From positions 682,001-746,000 of the forward strand of contig NZ_CP059055.1 of assembly GCF_014058685.1 (NCBI RefSeq): a DNA stretch of 64,000 nucleotides, written 5' to 3'. A program made the position numbers and the translations under genes. Position 1 is the first letter of the stretch; every line of letters starts with the position of its first letter. Shown here piece after piece: positions 36,191 through 43,513 of this stretch. This stretch comes from Lactobacillus johnsonii (GTDB lineage Bacteria > Bacillota > Bacilli > Lactobacillales > Lactobacillaceae). The notes below the pieces were generated by a model. It had not been told where the DNA came from. It made no database searches and saw only the letters and a list, made by a program, of their open reading frames with translations.

Positions 36191-36218
36191 ATATTACGCC
36201 GTTTTGAAAATAAGTCAA
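36191..36218 (-). promoter_or_regulatory. promoter of the T-box-oppA transcript
   Basis: Reading the minus strand: TTGACT (36218-36213), 16-base spacer, TAATAT (36196-36191), about 7 bases before the leader. Confidence 0.65.
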
Positions 36219-36240
36219 CATTAAATTATATTTTTCTTAT

Positions 36241-36531
36241 TTTTAATATAATTTTTTATTTATAGCTTAATGAGGCTTATCAAGATGGATAAGGAATAAA
36301 AAATTCCTGATGTTAATGAAAAATAAAACGATTTCATATAAGCTAAATGTTATTAAATTTGACTCATTAATAAGACAATAAAAAAGAAAAAGCTATTTAT
36401 ATAGATTGATATTTGGTATAAATGTTATTTAATTTAATTAAATATTATAAAAATTTGAGCAAAAAAGAAGATTTTTTTATTAAATAGGCCTATACTTATA
36501 ATTGATTAGTAGTAGAAAGGAACTATATACT
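36241..36531. other. AT-rich intergenic region without a gene
   Basis: No coding frame with a ribosome site and no strong hairpin. The last 50 bases must hold the promoter and the AGAAAGGAAC ribosome site of the next gene. Confidence 0.6.
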
Positions 36532-36897
36532 ATGAAAAAATTAAACACAAATAAATTAACTGATAAACAAGCTGACCTTTTTAAGAACAATTTAGTTTAC
36601 ATTGCTACTGTTGATGAAAATGGCAATCCACAAGTTGGTCCTAAAGGTTCAATGACAGTATTAGACCCATCTCATATGCAATATCTTGAAAAAACTAAAG
36701 GTGCAGCTTTTGAAAATATTAAAAATGGTTCAAAAGTAGCATTAGTAGCAGCTGATGTACCATCCCATACTGCTGTTCAAGTTTTGGCTACGCCACATGT
36801 TCATGAAGATGATGAATATGCAAAGAAGATTGTTTCTGGTACCGATACGCCAAACGCATTTGCAGTAGTACTTGATATTGATGAAATTTTTGAATAA
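36532..36897 (+). CDS. pyridoxamine 5'-phosphate oxidase-family (split-barrel flavin) protein
   Basis: A 121-residue protein. LVYIATVDENGNPQVGPKGSM is the start of the split-barrel flavin-binding fold of the PNPOx-like superfamily, and NIKNGSKVALVAADVP continues it. It is too small to be a biosynthetic PdxH; such proteins bind FMN or F420-like cofactors and are of unknown role. AGAAAGGAAC precedes ATG 36532; the frame opening at 36502 is not used. Confidence 0.78.
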   Translation: MKKLNTNKLTDKQADLFKNNLVYIATVDENGNPQVGPKGSMTVLDPSHMQYLEKTKGAAFENIKNGSKVALVAADVPSHTAVQVLATPHVHEDDEYAKKIVSGTDTPNAFAVVLDIDEIFE

Positions 36898-36942
36898 TTA
36901 TAGAAAAGATATTTTTCTGTCTACATTTTAAATTATTTAATA

Positions 36943-36979
36943 AAGAGACTAGGTATTTAAGAATACTTAGTCTTTTTTG
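36943..36979 (+). terminator. terminator after the split-barrel flavin protein gene
   Basis: Stem GACTAGGTATT / AATACTTAGTC with loop TAAG, followed by T6. Confidence 0.82.
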
Positions 36980-37056
36980 TTATAAAACTTGCTTATTTTC
37001 TATATTAATGTAAGATTAAAATTAATTAAATTGATGAAGACAAAAGGAGAGATATA

Positions 37057-38373
37057 ATGGGTGCCTTATCTGAACAAGAATTAGCGGCTTTTTCTGCAGA
37101 CTTTAACAAAAATGATAAAAATAAAATTGCTTCTAGAGCTGCACGTCGAAGTGGATTATTTGAAGCATCATTTAATGATGAAGTTTCAAAGCGATTAAAT
37201 CACACTTTTTCAACTGAATTAGATATCGGTGGAGTTACTGATCAAAAGCATTCTGGACGTTGTTGGGAATTTGCTACTTTAAATGTTTTGCGTCATCATT
37301 TTGGCCAAAAGTATCATGTTAAAGATTTTACTTTCTCACAAGCTTATAATTTCTTTTGGGATAAGATTGAGAGAGCAAATGCTTTTTATGATAGTATGAT
37401 TCGCTTAGCTGATAAACCAATTGATGATCGTGAAGTCGAAACTTGGTTTGACTTTGCAGGTCAAGATGGTGGATTGTGGCAAATGGCTATTAATCTGGTT
37501 AAAAAATATGGTGTTGTTCCATCATATGCAATGCCAGAAAATGCAACTTCAAATAATACTAGTGCTTTAATCGATTCCTTAGCTCGTAAAGAAAGAAAAG
37601 ATGCTTTGGTACTTCGTAAATTAGTTCAAGAAGGTAAGCTAGAAGAAGCTGAAAAAGCTAAGAGGGAATTTTTAAATGAGGTTTACCGAATGGCAGCAGT
37701 TGCTTTGGGTGAGCCACCTAAGAAATTTGATTTAGAGTACCGAGACGACGATAAGAAATATCATTTAGAAAAGGATTTAACGCCACGTCAATTTGCTGAA
37801 AAATATTTAAAAGACTTTAATTGGGATGATTACGTTGTTTTATTGAATTCACCTAATTATGATTACAACAAACGCTATCACCAAGGTTTATACGATAATG
37901 TGGCTGGTGGTACTCCGATTACTGGCCTAAATGTACCAATTGAAGTGTTAGCAAGAGCAGCTGCAGCACAATTAAAAGATGGAAAAGCAGTTATTTTTGG
38001 AAATGACGTTTTAAAGCAGATGGAACGTAAGACTGGTTTTCTTGATACTGAATTATACAAAACGGATGATCTATTTAGTGTTGATACTCAAATGAGTAAA
38101 GCAGATCGTTTAGCTACTGGTGAAGGAGCTGCAACCCATGATATGACCTTAGTCGGTGTAGATGAAGATAATGGCGAAATTCGCAAATGGAAAGTAGAAA
38201 ATTCTTGGGGTGATAAGTATGGCCATAAAGGATTCTACGAAATGAGCCAGAAGTGGTTTGAAGAATATGTGTATGATGTCGTTGTTGATAAGAAATATTT
38301 GTCTGACGATTTAGTTAAACTCTGGGAAGAGCCAGCTATTGACTTAAAACCTTGGGAACACATTGGACTATAA
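37057..38373 (+). CDS. C1-family (bleomycin hydrolase-like) peptidase, PepE/PepG-like
   Basis: Cytoplasmic thiol peptidase, 438 residues. The catalytic Cys is in KHSGRCWEFATLN (about residue 69), the His in GAATHDMTLVGV and the Asn in VENSWGDKYGHKG. The length equals that of the lactobacillar oligopeptidases PepE/PepG rather than the slightly longer PepC, and the residue after CW is Glu rather than the Met/Leu of PepC (GRCWMFAALN), so an endopeptidase role is more likely, but PepC cannot be excluded. AAAAGGAGAG precedes the ATG. Confidence 0.9.
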   Translation: MGALSEQELAAFSADFNKNDKNKIASRAARRSGLFEASFNDEVSKRLNHTFSTELDIGGVTDQKHSGRCWEFATLNVLRHHFGQKYHVKDFTFSQAYNFFWDKIERANAFYDSMIRLADKPIDDREVETWFDFAGQDGGLWQMAINLVKKYGVVPSYAMPENATSNNTSALIDSLARKERKDALVLRKLVQEGKLEEAEKAKREFLNEVYRMAAVALGEPPKKFDLEYRDDDKKYHLEKDLTPRQFAEKYLKDFNWDDYVVLLNSPNYDYNKRYHQGLYDNVAGGTPITGLNVPIEVLARAAAAQLKDGKAVIFGNDVLKQMERKTGFLDTELYKTDDLFSVDTQMSKADRLATGEGAATHDMTLVGVDEDNGEIRKWKVENSWGDKYGHKGFYEMSQKWFEEYVYDVVVDKKYLSDDLVKLWEEPAIDLKPWEHIGL

Positions 38374-38436
38374 TAAATCGAACTTATCTTTGGTCTGATT
38401 AGCAAAAGTATATGTTAAATAAATAAGTTTAAATTA

Positions 38437-38487
38437 TAAAAAGACTTTCTTTCTGGCTTATTGAATTACAGAAAGAAAGTCTTTTTA
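38437..38487. terminator. terminator after the C1 peptidase gene
   Basis: Perfect 18-base stem AAAAAGACTTTCTTTCTG / CAGAAAGAAAGTCTTTTT, usable in both directions. Confidence 0.9.
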
Positions 38488-38553
38488 CTAGGTAAAAGTA
38501 GGGTAAGAAATCTAAATGATCATCCTAAGAGAGTACATTTGATTTTCCGGCGT

Positions 38554-38943
38554 CTATTTATAGCGTAGTTGTTGTATTAAATAGTCTATAATTTTATCAG
38601 TCTGGTATTTTACCCAAATTTGACTGAGAACACAATAGATTGGTGTCTTACCTAGACACATTTTTTGAAAAATAAGGTTGATCCTTTTTTCCTGATCTTT
38701 TTCAAAAATTTCTCTTATTTGTAGCCAGGATTGATTATTTTCGTAGAACAACCATAAAATGTAATTACGATTTTTTTTGAAATATTTGAATGTATTTGAG
38801 TAAGAAGATAGGGTAACTGTCTTCTTTTTTGTTTCAGCTATTATACCATTGATAGTTTCTAGGCTTTTTCGATCTTCTTCAAGCAAAACTTGAATTTGAT
38901 TTATTAATTCTTTTTCATTGTTGAGTATAATTATATTTTTCAT
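38554..38943 (-). CDS. hypothetical 129-residue protein, possibly a truncated TetR-type regulator
   Basis: I recognise no family with certainty. The protein is helical and basic, without signal peptide or membrane segment. Its second half (YFKKNRNYILWLFYENNQSW and on) recalls the ligand-binding half of TetR regulators, which often reads F-x-x-N-R-x-x-x-x-x-L-L-x-x-N-G. No HTH is present. AGAGGTGTG lies before the ATG, so it may still be translated. It follows a degenerate tetR gene on the same strand, and could be a remnant or an independent small gene. Confidence 0.5.
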   Translation of the reverse strand: MKNIIILNNEKELINQIQVLLEEDRKSLETINGIIAETKKKTVTLSSYSNTFKYFKKNRNYILWLFYENNQSWLQIREIFEKDQEKRINLIFQKMCLGKTPIYCVLSQIWVKYQTDKIIDYLIQQLRYK

Positions 38944-39045
38944 TTTTCTTACACACCTCTAATACCTTTTTTATCTTAGTGGAAAATATATCTTCGACTC
39001 AACAATCTATCGGTTTATAATCGACACACTTTGTTTACGTAAAGT

Positions 39046-39629
39046 TTAAAGATTTTGCAGACTGGATTGAGCTAATAATTTGCTAATATTGTTTTTTGAA
39101 AGATTGTCATAATAGATAAGCCAGTTGATAACTACATTTAGATTCTTATCTACGGTGTTGTCTAGATAAAAATTATTTTCGATTTTTCGATTTGTTAATT
39201 CAAATCTTTTTTAAGTTCTTCTCTTCCCAAATTTTTTATTTTAATTAGAAAACCAATATCTCCATTTTGGGAAAGAAGAAGGAGAATTTCTTTTCGCTTC
39301 TTTGCACAAAACGTTAAAGTATGATGATAACTATTTGCGTCTATGTTCAGAAGCTTATTTTTTCTAGCATTTTACGATCCCTTTTTTAAAAAAACATAAG
39401 CTCATAAATAAGATTGTCCTTAACCTTCTCTAGCAAGTCGTTTTCATCCTTAAAATATCGATAGAATGTTCGAGAGCTAACATGAGGATTTTTTATTATA
39501 TCACGGTTTGTAAGTTTTCTAAAAGGAATTGCTTTCATTGTCTCAAATAGACCAATATTGAATTTGTTCTAAAGCACTATTAATTCTTATATCTATATAT
39601 TAACTTGCCTTCCTGTTTCTTAATTCCAT
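39046..39629 (-). pseudogene. TetR-family regulator, inactivated by a stop and several frameshifts
   Basis: Minus strand. ATG 39629 gives MELRNRKAS then TAA (39602-39600), then in the same frame YIDIRINSALEQI. A frameshift leads to LFETMKAIPFRKLTNRDIIK and SSRTFYRYFKDENDLLEKVK, a classic TetR helix-turn-helix. Another frame holds the ligand-domain piece TFCAKKRKEILLLLSQNGD with IGFLIKIKNLGREELKKDL. A last one holds NFYLDNTVDKNLNVVINWL and IYYDNLSKNNISKLLAQSS up to the stop at 39048-39046. The total of about 190 codons fits TetR. It is divergent from the sortase gene, which it may once have regulated. No obvious ribosome site. Confidence 0.75.
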
Positions 39630-39811
39630 CAATAAAGCTAATTTTGGAGAAAGACATTGTCAAATTAAATTGTCTGTAGATGTAAGTTTGGCATATGATG
39701 TTTACCACGTTTACTTCGTGTATGTATTTAAGTAAAAAATATAATTTATTACTAATAGCTTGCTATGATTCTTGGGAAATCAACTAATAGAGGTTATAGG
39801 GAGAAAACTTT
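39630..39811. other. intergenic region between degenerate tetR and sortase genes
   Basis: Contains a TTGTC-AAATTAAA-TTGTC direct repeat near 39657-39676 and the short inverted ACG-TTTACTT-CGT near 39708, either of which might be a relic operator. GGGAGAAAAC serves the sortase ATG. Confidence 0.35.
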
Positions 39812-40433
39812 ATGAAACATAAAAAACTTTGGTACTTAGGAAGTATCCTAATTATTCTTATATCTTTCGCTATTAATTTTGGTAACGATCTTCAACGTAA
39901 AGTATTGCATGAAAAATCGGTTTATACCACTAAAAAATTACCATATGTTACTTATGATAAATGATATTAAATATCAGGAAGTTCTTATTGTTCCTAGTTT
40001 AAATATGGAGGTTCCGGTAGCAGAAAATACAAATGATGCTGTTTATCAATTTGGTGCAGGGATGTTAGTCAAAAGAAAAATAGATAGTAATTCAAATATT
40101 ATTATTGGGGCACACAACCTCGGATCGTTTAGTAAGGCGTTATTTTCACCACTTGCAAATAATAAACTGATTGATAGGGAGGTTTTTATTACTGATTTTA
40201 AGTTAGTAAAAGAATATAAAATAGAATCAGTTCATATTATCTTTCCAACTCAGGTCAATCTAGCACTTAATTCTAAGAGTAATTTTTTAACTATGTTGAC
40301 TTGTACAAATGATAATAAAAAACGAATTTTGGTTAGAGCTACGTTAAGAAAGACATATAAATTTTCAAAAGTAGGTTCTTCTGTAAAAACTTTCCTTAAG
40401 AGGAAGAATTTTATAATCCAAGCTAAAACATAG
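39812..40433 (+). pseudogene. class A-like sortase, frameshifted after the N-terminal anchor
   Basis: ATG 39812 (ribosome site AGGGAG) encodes a membrane anchor (MKHKKLWYLGSILIILISF, then INFGNDLQRK) and stops at TGA 39962-39964. The next frame, entered by skipping one base near 39962, continues DIKYQEVLIVPSLNMEVPV and keeps the sortase active-site residues: His in IIIGAHNLGSFSKALFSPL, Cys in FLTMLTCTNDN and Arg in KKRILVRA. The catalytic domain would be intact if the shift were repaired. No LPxTG substrate gene is nearby. A translation start inside (TTG/GTG near 39879) has no ribosome site. Confidence 0.75.
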
Positions 40434-40577
40434 TTCTTATAAGAAAAGAAAAAATTCAATTTTTTGATTTTATTCAAAAGTAAGCCTTTTGTCTTGCAAT
40501 GAATTAGTTGCTCGTGTATCAATCTTTGGAATAAAAAATATCAATAATCGGCTTGTTTTAGATGAAAATACACCATA

Positions 40578-40605
40578 AAATGTTTAATGTAAGCGCTAAA
40601 CATTT
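40578..40605 (+). promoter_or_regulatory. inverted repeat / cre-like operator before the ROK gene
   Basis: AAATGTTTA (40578-40586) and TAAACATTT (40597-40605) form an inverted repeat. Inside it TGTAAGCGCTAAACA (40588-40602) resembles the catabolite-responsive cre consensus TGWNANCGNTNWCA but is one base longer. The repeat ends at the ribosome site, suggesting repression by CcpA or a LacI-type protein. Confidence 0.5.
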
Positions 40606-40620
40606 AGGGAGAGGATAAAA

Positions 40621-41526
40621 ATGAAAAAGAACTATCTAAGTATTGATATTGGGGGAACAAATGTAAAATATGCAGAATTGGACAATGGAGGACATATTAT
40701 TGAAGAAGGAAAAATAAAGACTTCTCAAAAAAAGGATTAGTTTCTGGAAAATATTGATCAGATTGTAGAAAAATATATCAAAAAGGGAGTAAAGGGATTG
40801 GCATTTTGTGCCCCAGGAAAGATTGCCCATACAAAAATTCATTTTGATGGGACTTTACCCTTCCTTGATGGAATTGATTTTGCCGAAAGGTATCAAAAAT
40901 ACAATATTCCAGTTGCAGTAATTAATGATGGTAAGGCTAGTGCATTGGCTGAAAATTGGCTTGGAAGTTTAAAAGACATGAAGAATTGTGCCGCAATTAC
41001 CTTAGGAACAGGAGTTGAAGGAGGAATAATTGTAAATGGACAACTTTTAAATGGAGCACACTTTCAGGCAGGAGAATTAAGCTTTTTGCAACTTAATATG
41101 AACGAAGCAGGTTTTAATGGGTTTGCCGGCGGTTATGTTTCTGCAGTTCAAATGATAAAAAGGGTAAACCGTGCAATTAATAATGAAGATGAAATGGATG
41201 GTTTAGCAGCTTTTGAAGCTATTAATAGGGGGAAAGAAGAGGCTAGAAAAATTTTTGCTGAATATTGCAAGAGAATAGCTACCATTATTATTGATATTCA
41301 AGCAGTTGTTGATTTAGATGCGATTGCCATTGGCGGCGGTATTTCTGCACAGCCTATTGTTGTAGAAGGAATTAACCAAGCATATGATAAGGTTTTAGCT
41401 GGTAATACATTAATTAGAGAAACTTTTACTCGGCCGAAAATCATAGAGGCTAAATTTAAGAATGGAGCTAACCTCTATGGTGCTTTGTATAATCTTTTTA
41501 TACATGTAAATGGTGAAAAACTATAA
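40621..41526 (+). pseudogene. ROK-family sugar kinase with an in-frame amber codon
   Basis: GGGAGAGG precedes ATG 40621. The frame reads NYLSIDIGGTNVKYAEL (ROK phosphate-binding loop) and reaches TAG at 40738-40740 (SQKKD-stop-FLENIDQIVEK). The same frame is open afterwards to the TAA at 41524-41526 and contains the remaining kinase features: FCAPGKI, VINDGKASALAE, TLGTGVEGGII and FQAGELSF. The whole would be about 301 residues, near the length of beta-glucoside or glucokinase-like ROK proteins. The TAG is one base from CAG (Gln). A new start at 40798 would lack the ATP-binding N-terminus. Confidence 0.82.
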
Positions 41527-42402
41527 TGACATATGGTAAAAAAATAAAGCAACATGAAATAGTTGTTCCTACAGATCCCTTACCGGTTTGGTATTTTATT
41601 TTTCATGATCATAACTCTGAAAAATATATTGCTCCGCATTGGCATCGCGGGATTGAATTAAGTTATGTTGAGCATGGGAGAATAGCTGATTTTTTAATTA
41701 ATAAGGAACACTATTCCTCGGAGTCCGGAACAATTTTAATAGTTAATACTCAAGAAATACATAGTATTCATGATTGTGAAAACGATAATGCATTAGCTTT
41801 GTCAATTATTTTTCCCTATGATTATGTTATAAATTCTGTATCCTTCGATTGCCCATCAAATTATTAAAATTAATGATCCAACTAAATTTGATAGTAAACA
41901 GAAAATCTCTTACCTTAGATTACAAAGTTTACTTGGTCAATTTATCAAAGTTTATTTTCTCGATATTCCTACTAAATATTTAGAACAGCAAAGGTTAATT
42001 GATGAAATTTTGTGTTTACTTTTAAGTGATTTTACCGAAGAGAAAAGCGATCAGCAACGTATCAGTGGAAGAAAGATTTATATCATTAATCGATTGCAAT
42101 ATATTACTCAATACGTTAATAATCATTATCAAGAAGAATTAAATTTAACGGTGATTGCTAATCAATGTAATATTTCTAAAGAATATTTAGCTCGTTTTTT
42201 TAAGAAAGAAATGGAACTAACAGTAGAAACCTATATTAATAATGTCAGGGCTGAGCATGCTTATTATGAGTTAAAACATTCAAAGAATAATCTGACCCAA
42301 ATTGCAATTAATAATGGATTTTCGAGTATTAGAATGATGAATCGAGCCTTTAATAAATTGTATGGTGAAAGTGCATCCAAAATAAAAAAGCAAATTCATT
42401 AA
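41526..42402 (+). pseudogene. AraC-family regulator, frameshifted in the middle
   Basis: ATG 41526 overlaps the ROK stop. The N-terminal cupin-like sensor half (APHWHRGIELSYVEHGRIAD) ends at a premature TAA (41865-41867). The reading then continues one base out of phase with HQIIKINDPTKFDSKQKIS and on to the AraC DNA-binding half (NLTVIANQCNISKEYLARFF, NNGFSSIRMMNRAFNKLYG). The shift lies between 41833 and 41865, perhaps an extra C in the CCC run at 41852-41854. Total about 291 residues, the norm. It probably controlled the adjoining kinase and hydrolase. Confidence 0.78.
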
Positions 42403-42416
42403 GAGAGGAAACGATT

Positions 42417-43316
42417 ATGAAAGAACAAGATATTTTAGAAGCTGTTGAAAAAATGCGTATTGACTGGAAGAAGAACGATGATAAAAGAGATAGTGGGTTA
42501 CCCCATGATCTTCCGGAGATAAAGCGTGTAGATGATATTCAATATGGTAACGATTCTAAATGGAATTTATTAGATATATATTTACCGAAAAATATTGAAG
42601 GAAAAATTCCCGTTATCATTAATATTCATGGAGGTGGTTGGGTTTACGGTACTAAAGAAACCTATCAATTTTATGGACTAGGAATGGCTAAACGAGGCTT
42701 TGCTTTTATAAATCCTAACTATAAGTTGGGACCAGAAGTAAAGTTTCCAGAAGAATTAAATCAAGTCAATGAATATATTCACTGGGTAGCAAAACATGCA
42801 GATGAATATAATCTTGATAAAAACAATGTTTTCTTAGTTGGGGATTCTGCCGGTGGTCAAATGGCTGAACAATACACAGCGATTTTGACTAATCCGGTAT
42901 ATCGAGAAAAATTTGGCTATACCCTCCCTGATTTGAAGTTTAGAGCAGTTGCTTTAAACTCACCAGCTACTTTTATGAAGGATCCAGGGATGATGATGGA
43001 CGCTACGTTGGCTTACTTTGATCCAGAAGTAATGAAGAGTGCTAAGAATCAGGACTTAATTGATGTTGAAAAATATATTACTGGAGGCTTTTTGCCTACC
43101 TTCATTTCAACAGCTAATGAAGACTTTATTCATGATTGTGCAGTACGATTAGATGGATTTTTAAGGGCTAAAGGCATAGAAGTTATTCAAAAATCTTGGG
43201 GTGATGAAAAGCATCCCGAACCGCATGTTTTTCTAATTAATCAAAAAGATGAATTAGCGAAGGAAGCTAATGACGAAGAAGCAGCATTTTTTAGAAGACA
43301 TATTGTAAAAGAGTAG
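42417..43316 (+). CDS. alpha/beta hydrolase (HSL-like esterase)
   Basis: A 299-residue serine hydrolase. The oxyanion-hole motif NIHGGGWVYG (about residues 69-78), nucleophile elbow VGDSAGGQ (about 141-148), acid Asp near ANEDFIHD and His in PEPHVF form a complete catalytic set of the hormone-sensitive lipase/acetyl-esterase type. No signal peptide, so it is cytoplasmic. AGAGAGGAAACG precedes the ATG. It follows the broken ROK and AraC genes and was likely part of that sugar-derivative operon. Confidence 0.85.
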   Translation: MKEQDILEAVEKMRIDWKKNDDKRDSGLPHDLPEIKRVDDIQYGNDSKWNLLDIYLPKNIEGKIPVIINIHGGGWVYGTKETYQFYGLGMAKRGFAFINPNYKLGPEVKFPEELNQVNEYIHWVAKHADEYNLDKNNVFLVGDSAGGQMAEQYTAILTNPVYREKFGYTLPDLKFRAVALNSPATFMKDPGMMMDATLAYFDPEVMKSAKNQDLIDVEKYITGGFLPTFISTANEDFIHDCAVRLDGFLRAKGIEVIQKSWGDEKHPEPHVFLINQKDELAKEANDEEAAFFRRHIVKE

Positions 43317-43429
43317 TAGAAAAGGCTATAGTTAAAATGCTATCGATAATTTCAAATATTGGAATCGTTGTTGCCCTATTAATATATTCATAAAAAACAA
43401 AAAGTTACCGCTTAAATTGAATTGCTATT

Positions 43430-43460
43430 AAAGTGCTAGAATAAAATCTAGTGCTTTTTT
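43430..43460 (+). terminator. terminator after the hydrolase gene
   Basis: Stem AAAGTGCTAGA / TCTAGTGCTTT with two G-T pairs, then T run. Confidence 0.75.
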
Positions 43461-43513
43461 CGTGTATTAAGTTATAATTAAGCAAAAACTCACTTTTTTT
43501 GTTAGAGGATTCT

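Noticed and set aside
40798-41526. ROK protein starting at the internal ATT/TTG codon near 40798 as an intact gene
   Set aside because: It would lack the phosphate-binding N-terminus and has no ribosome site; the frame clearly extends upstream to ATG 40621 across an amber codon.
43337-43393. 18-residue hydrophobic ORF (MLSIISNIGIVVALLIYS) resembling small holin-like or type I toxins
   Set aside because: Only a weak ribosome site, no antisense RNA promoter noticed, and similar short hydrophobic frames occur by chance in AT-rich DNA.
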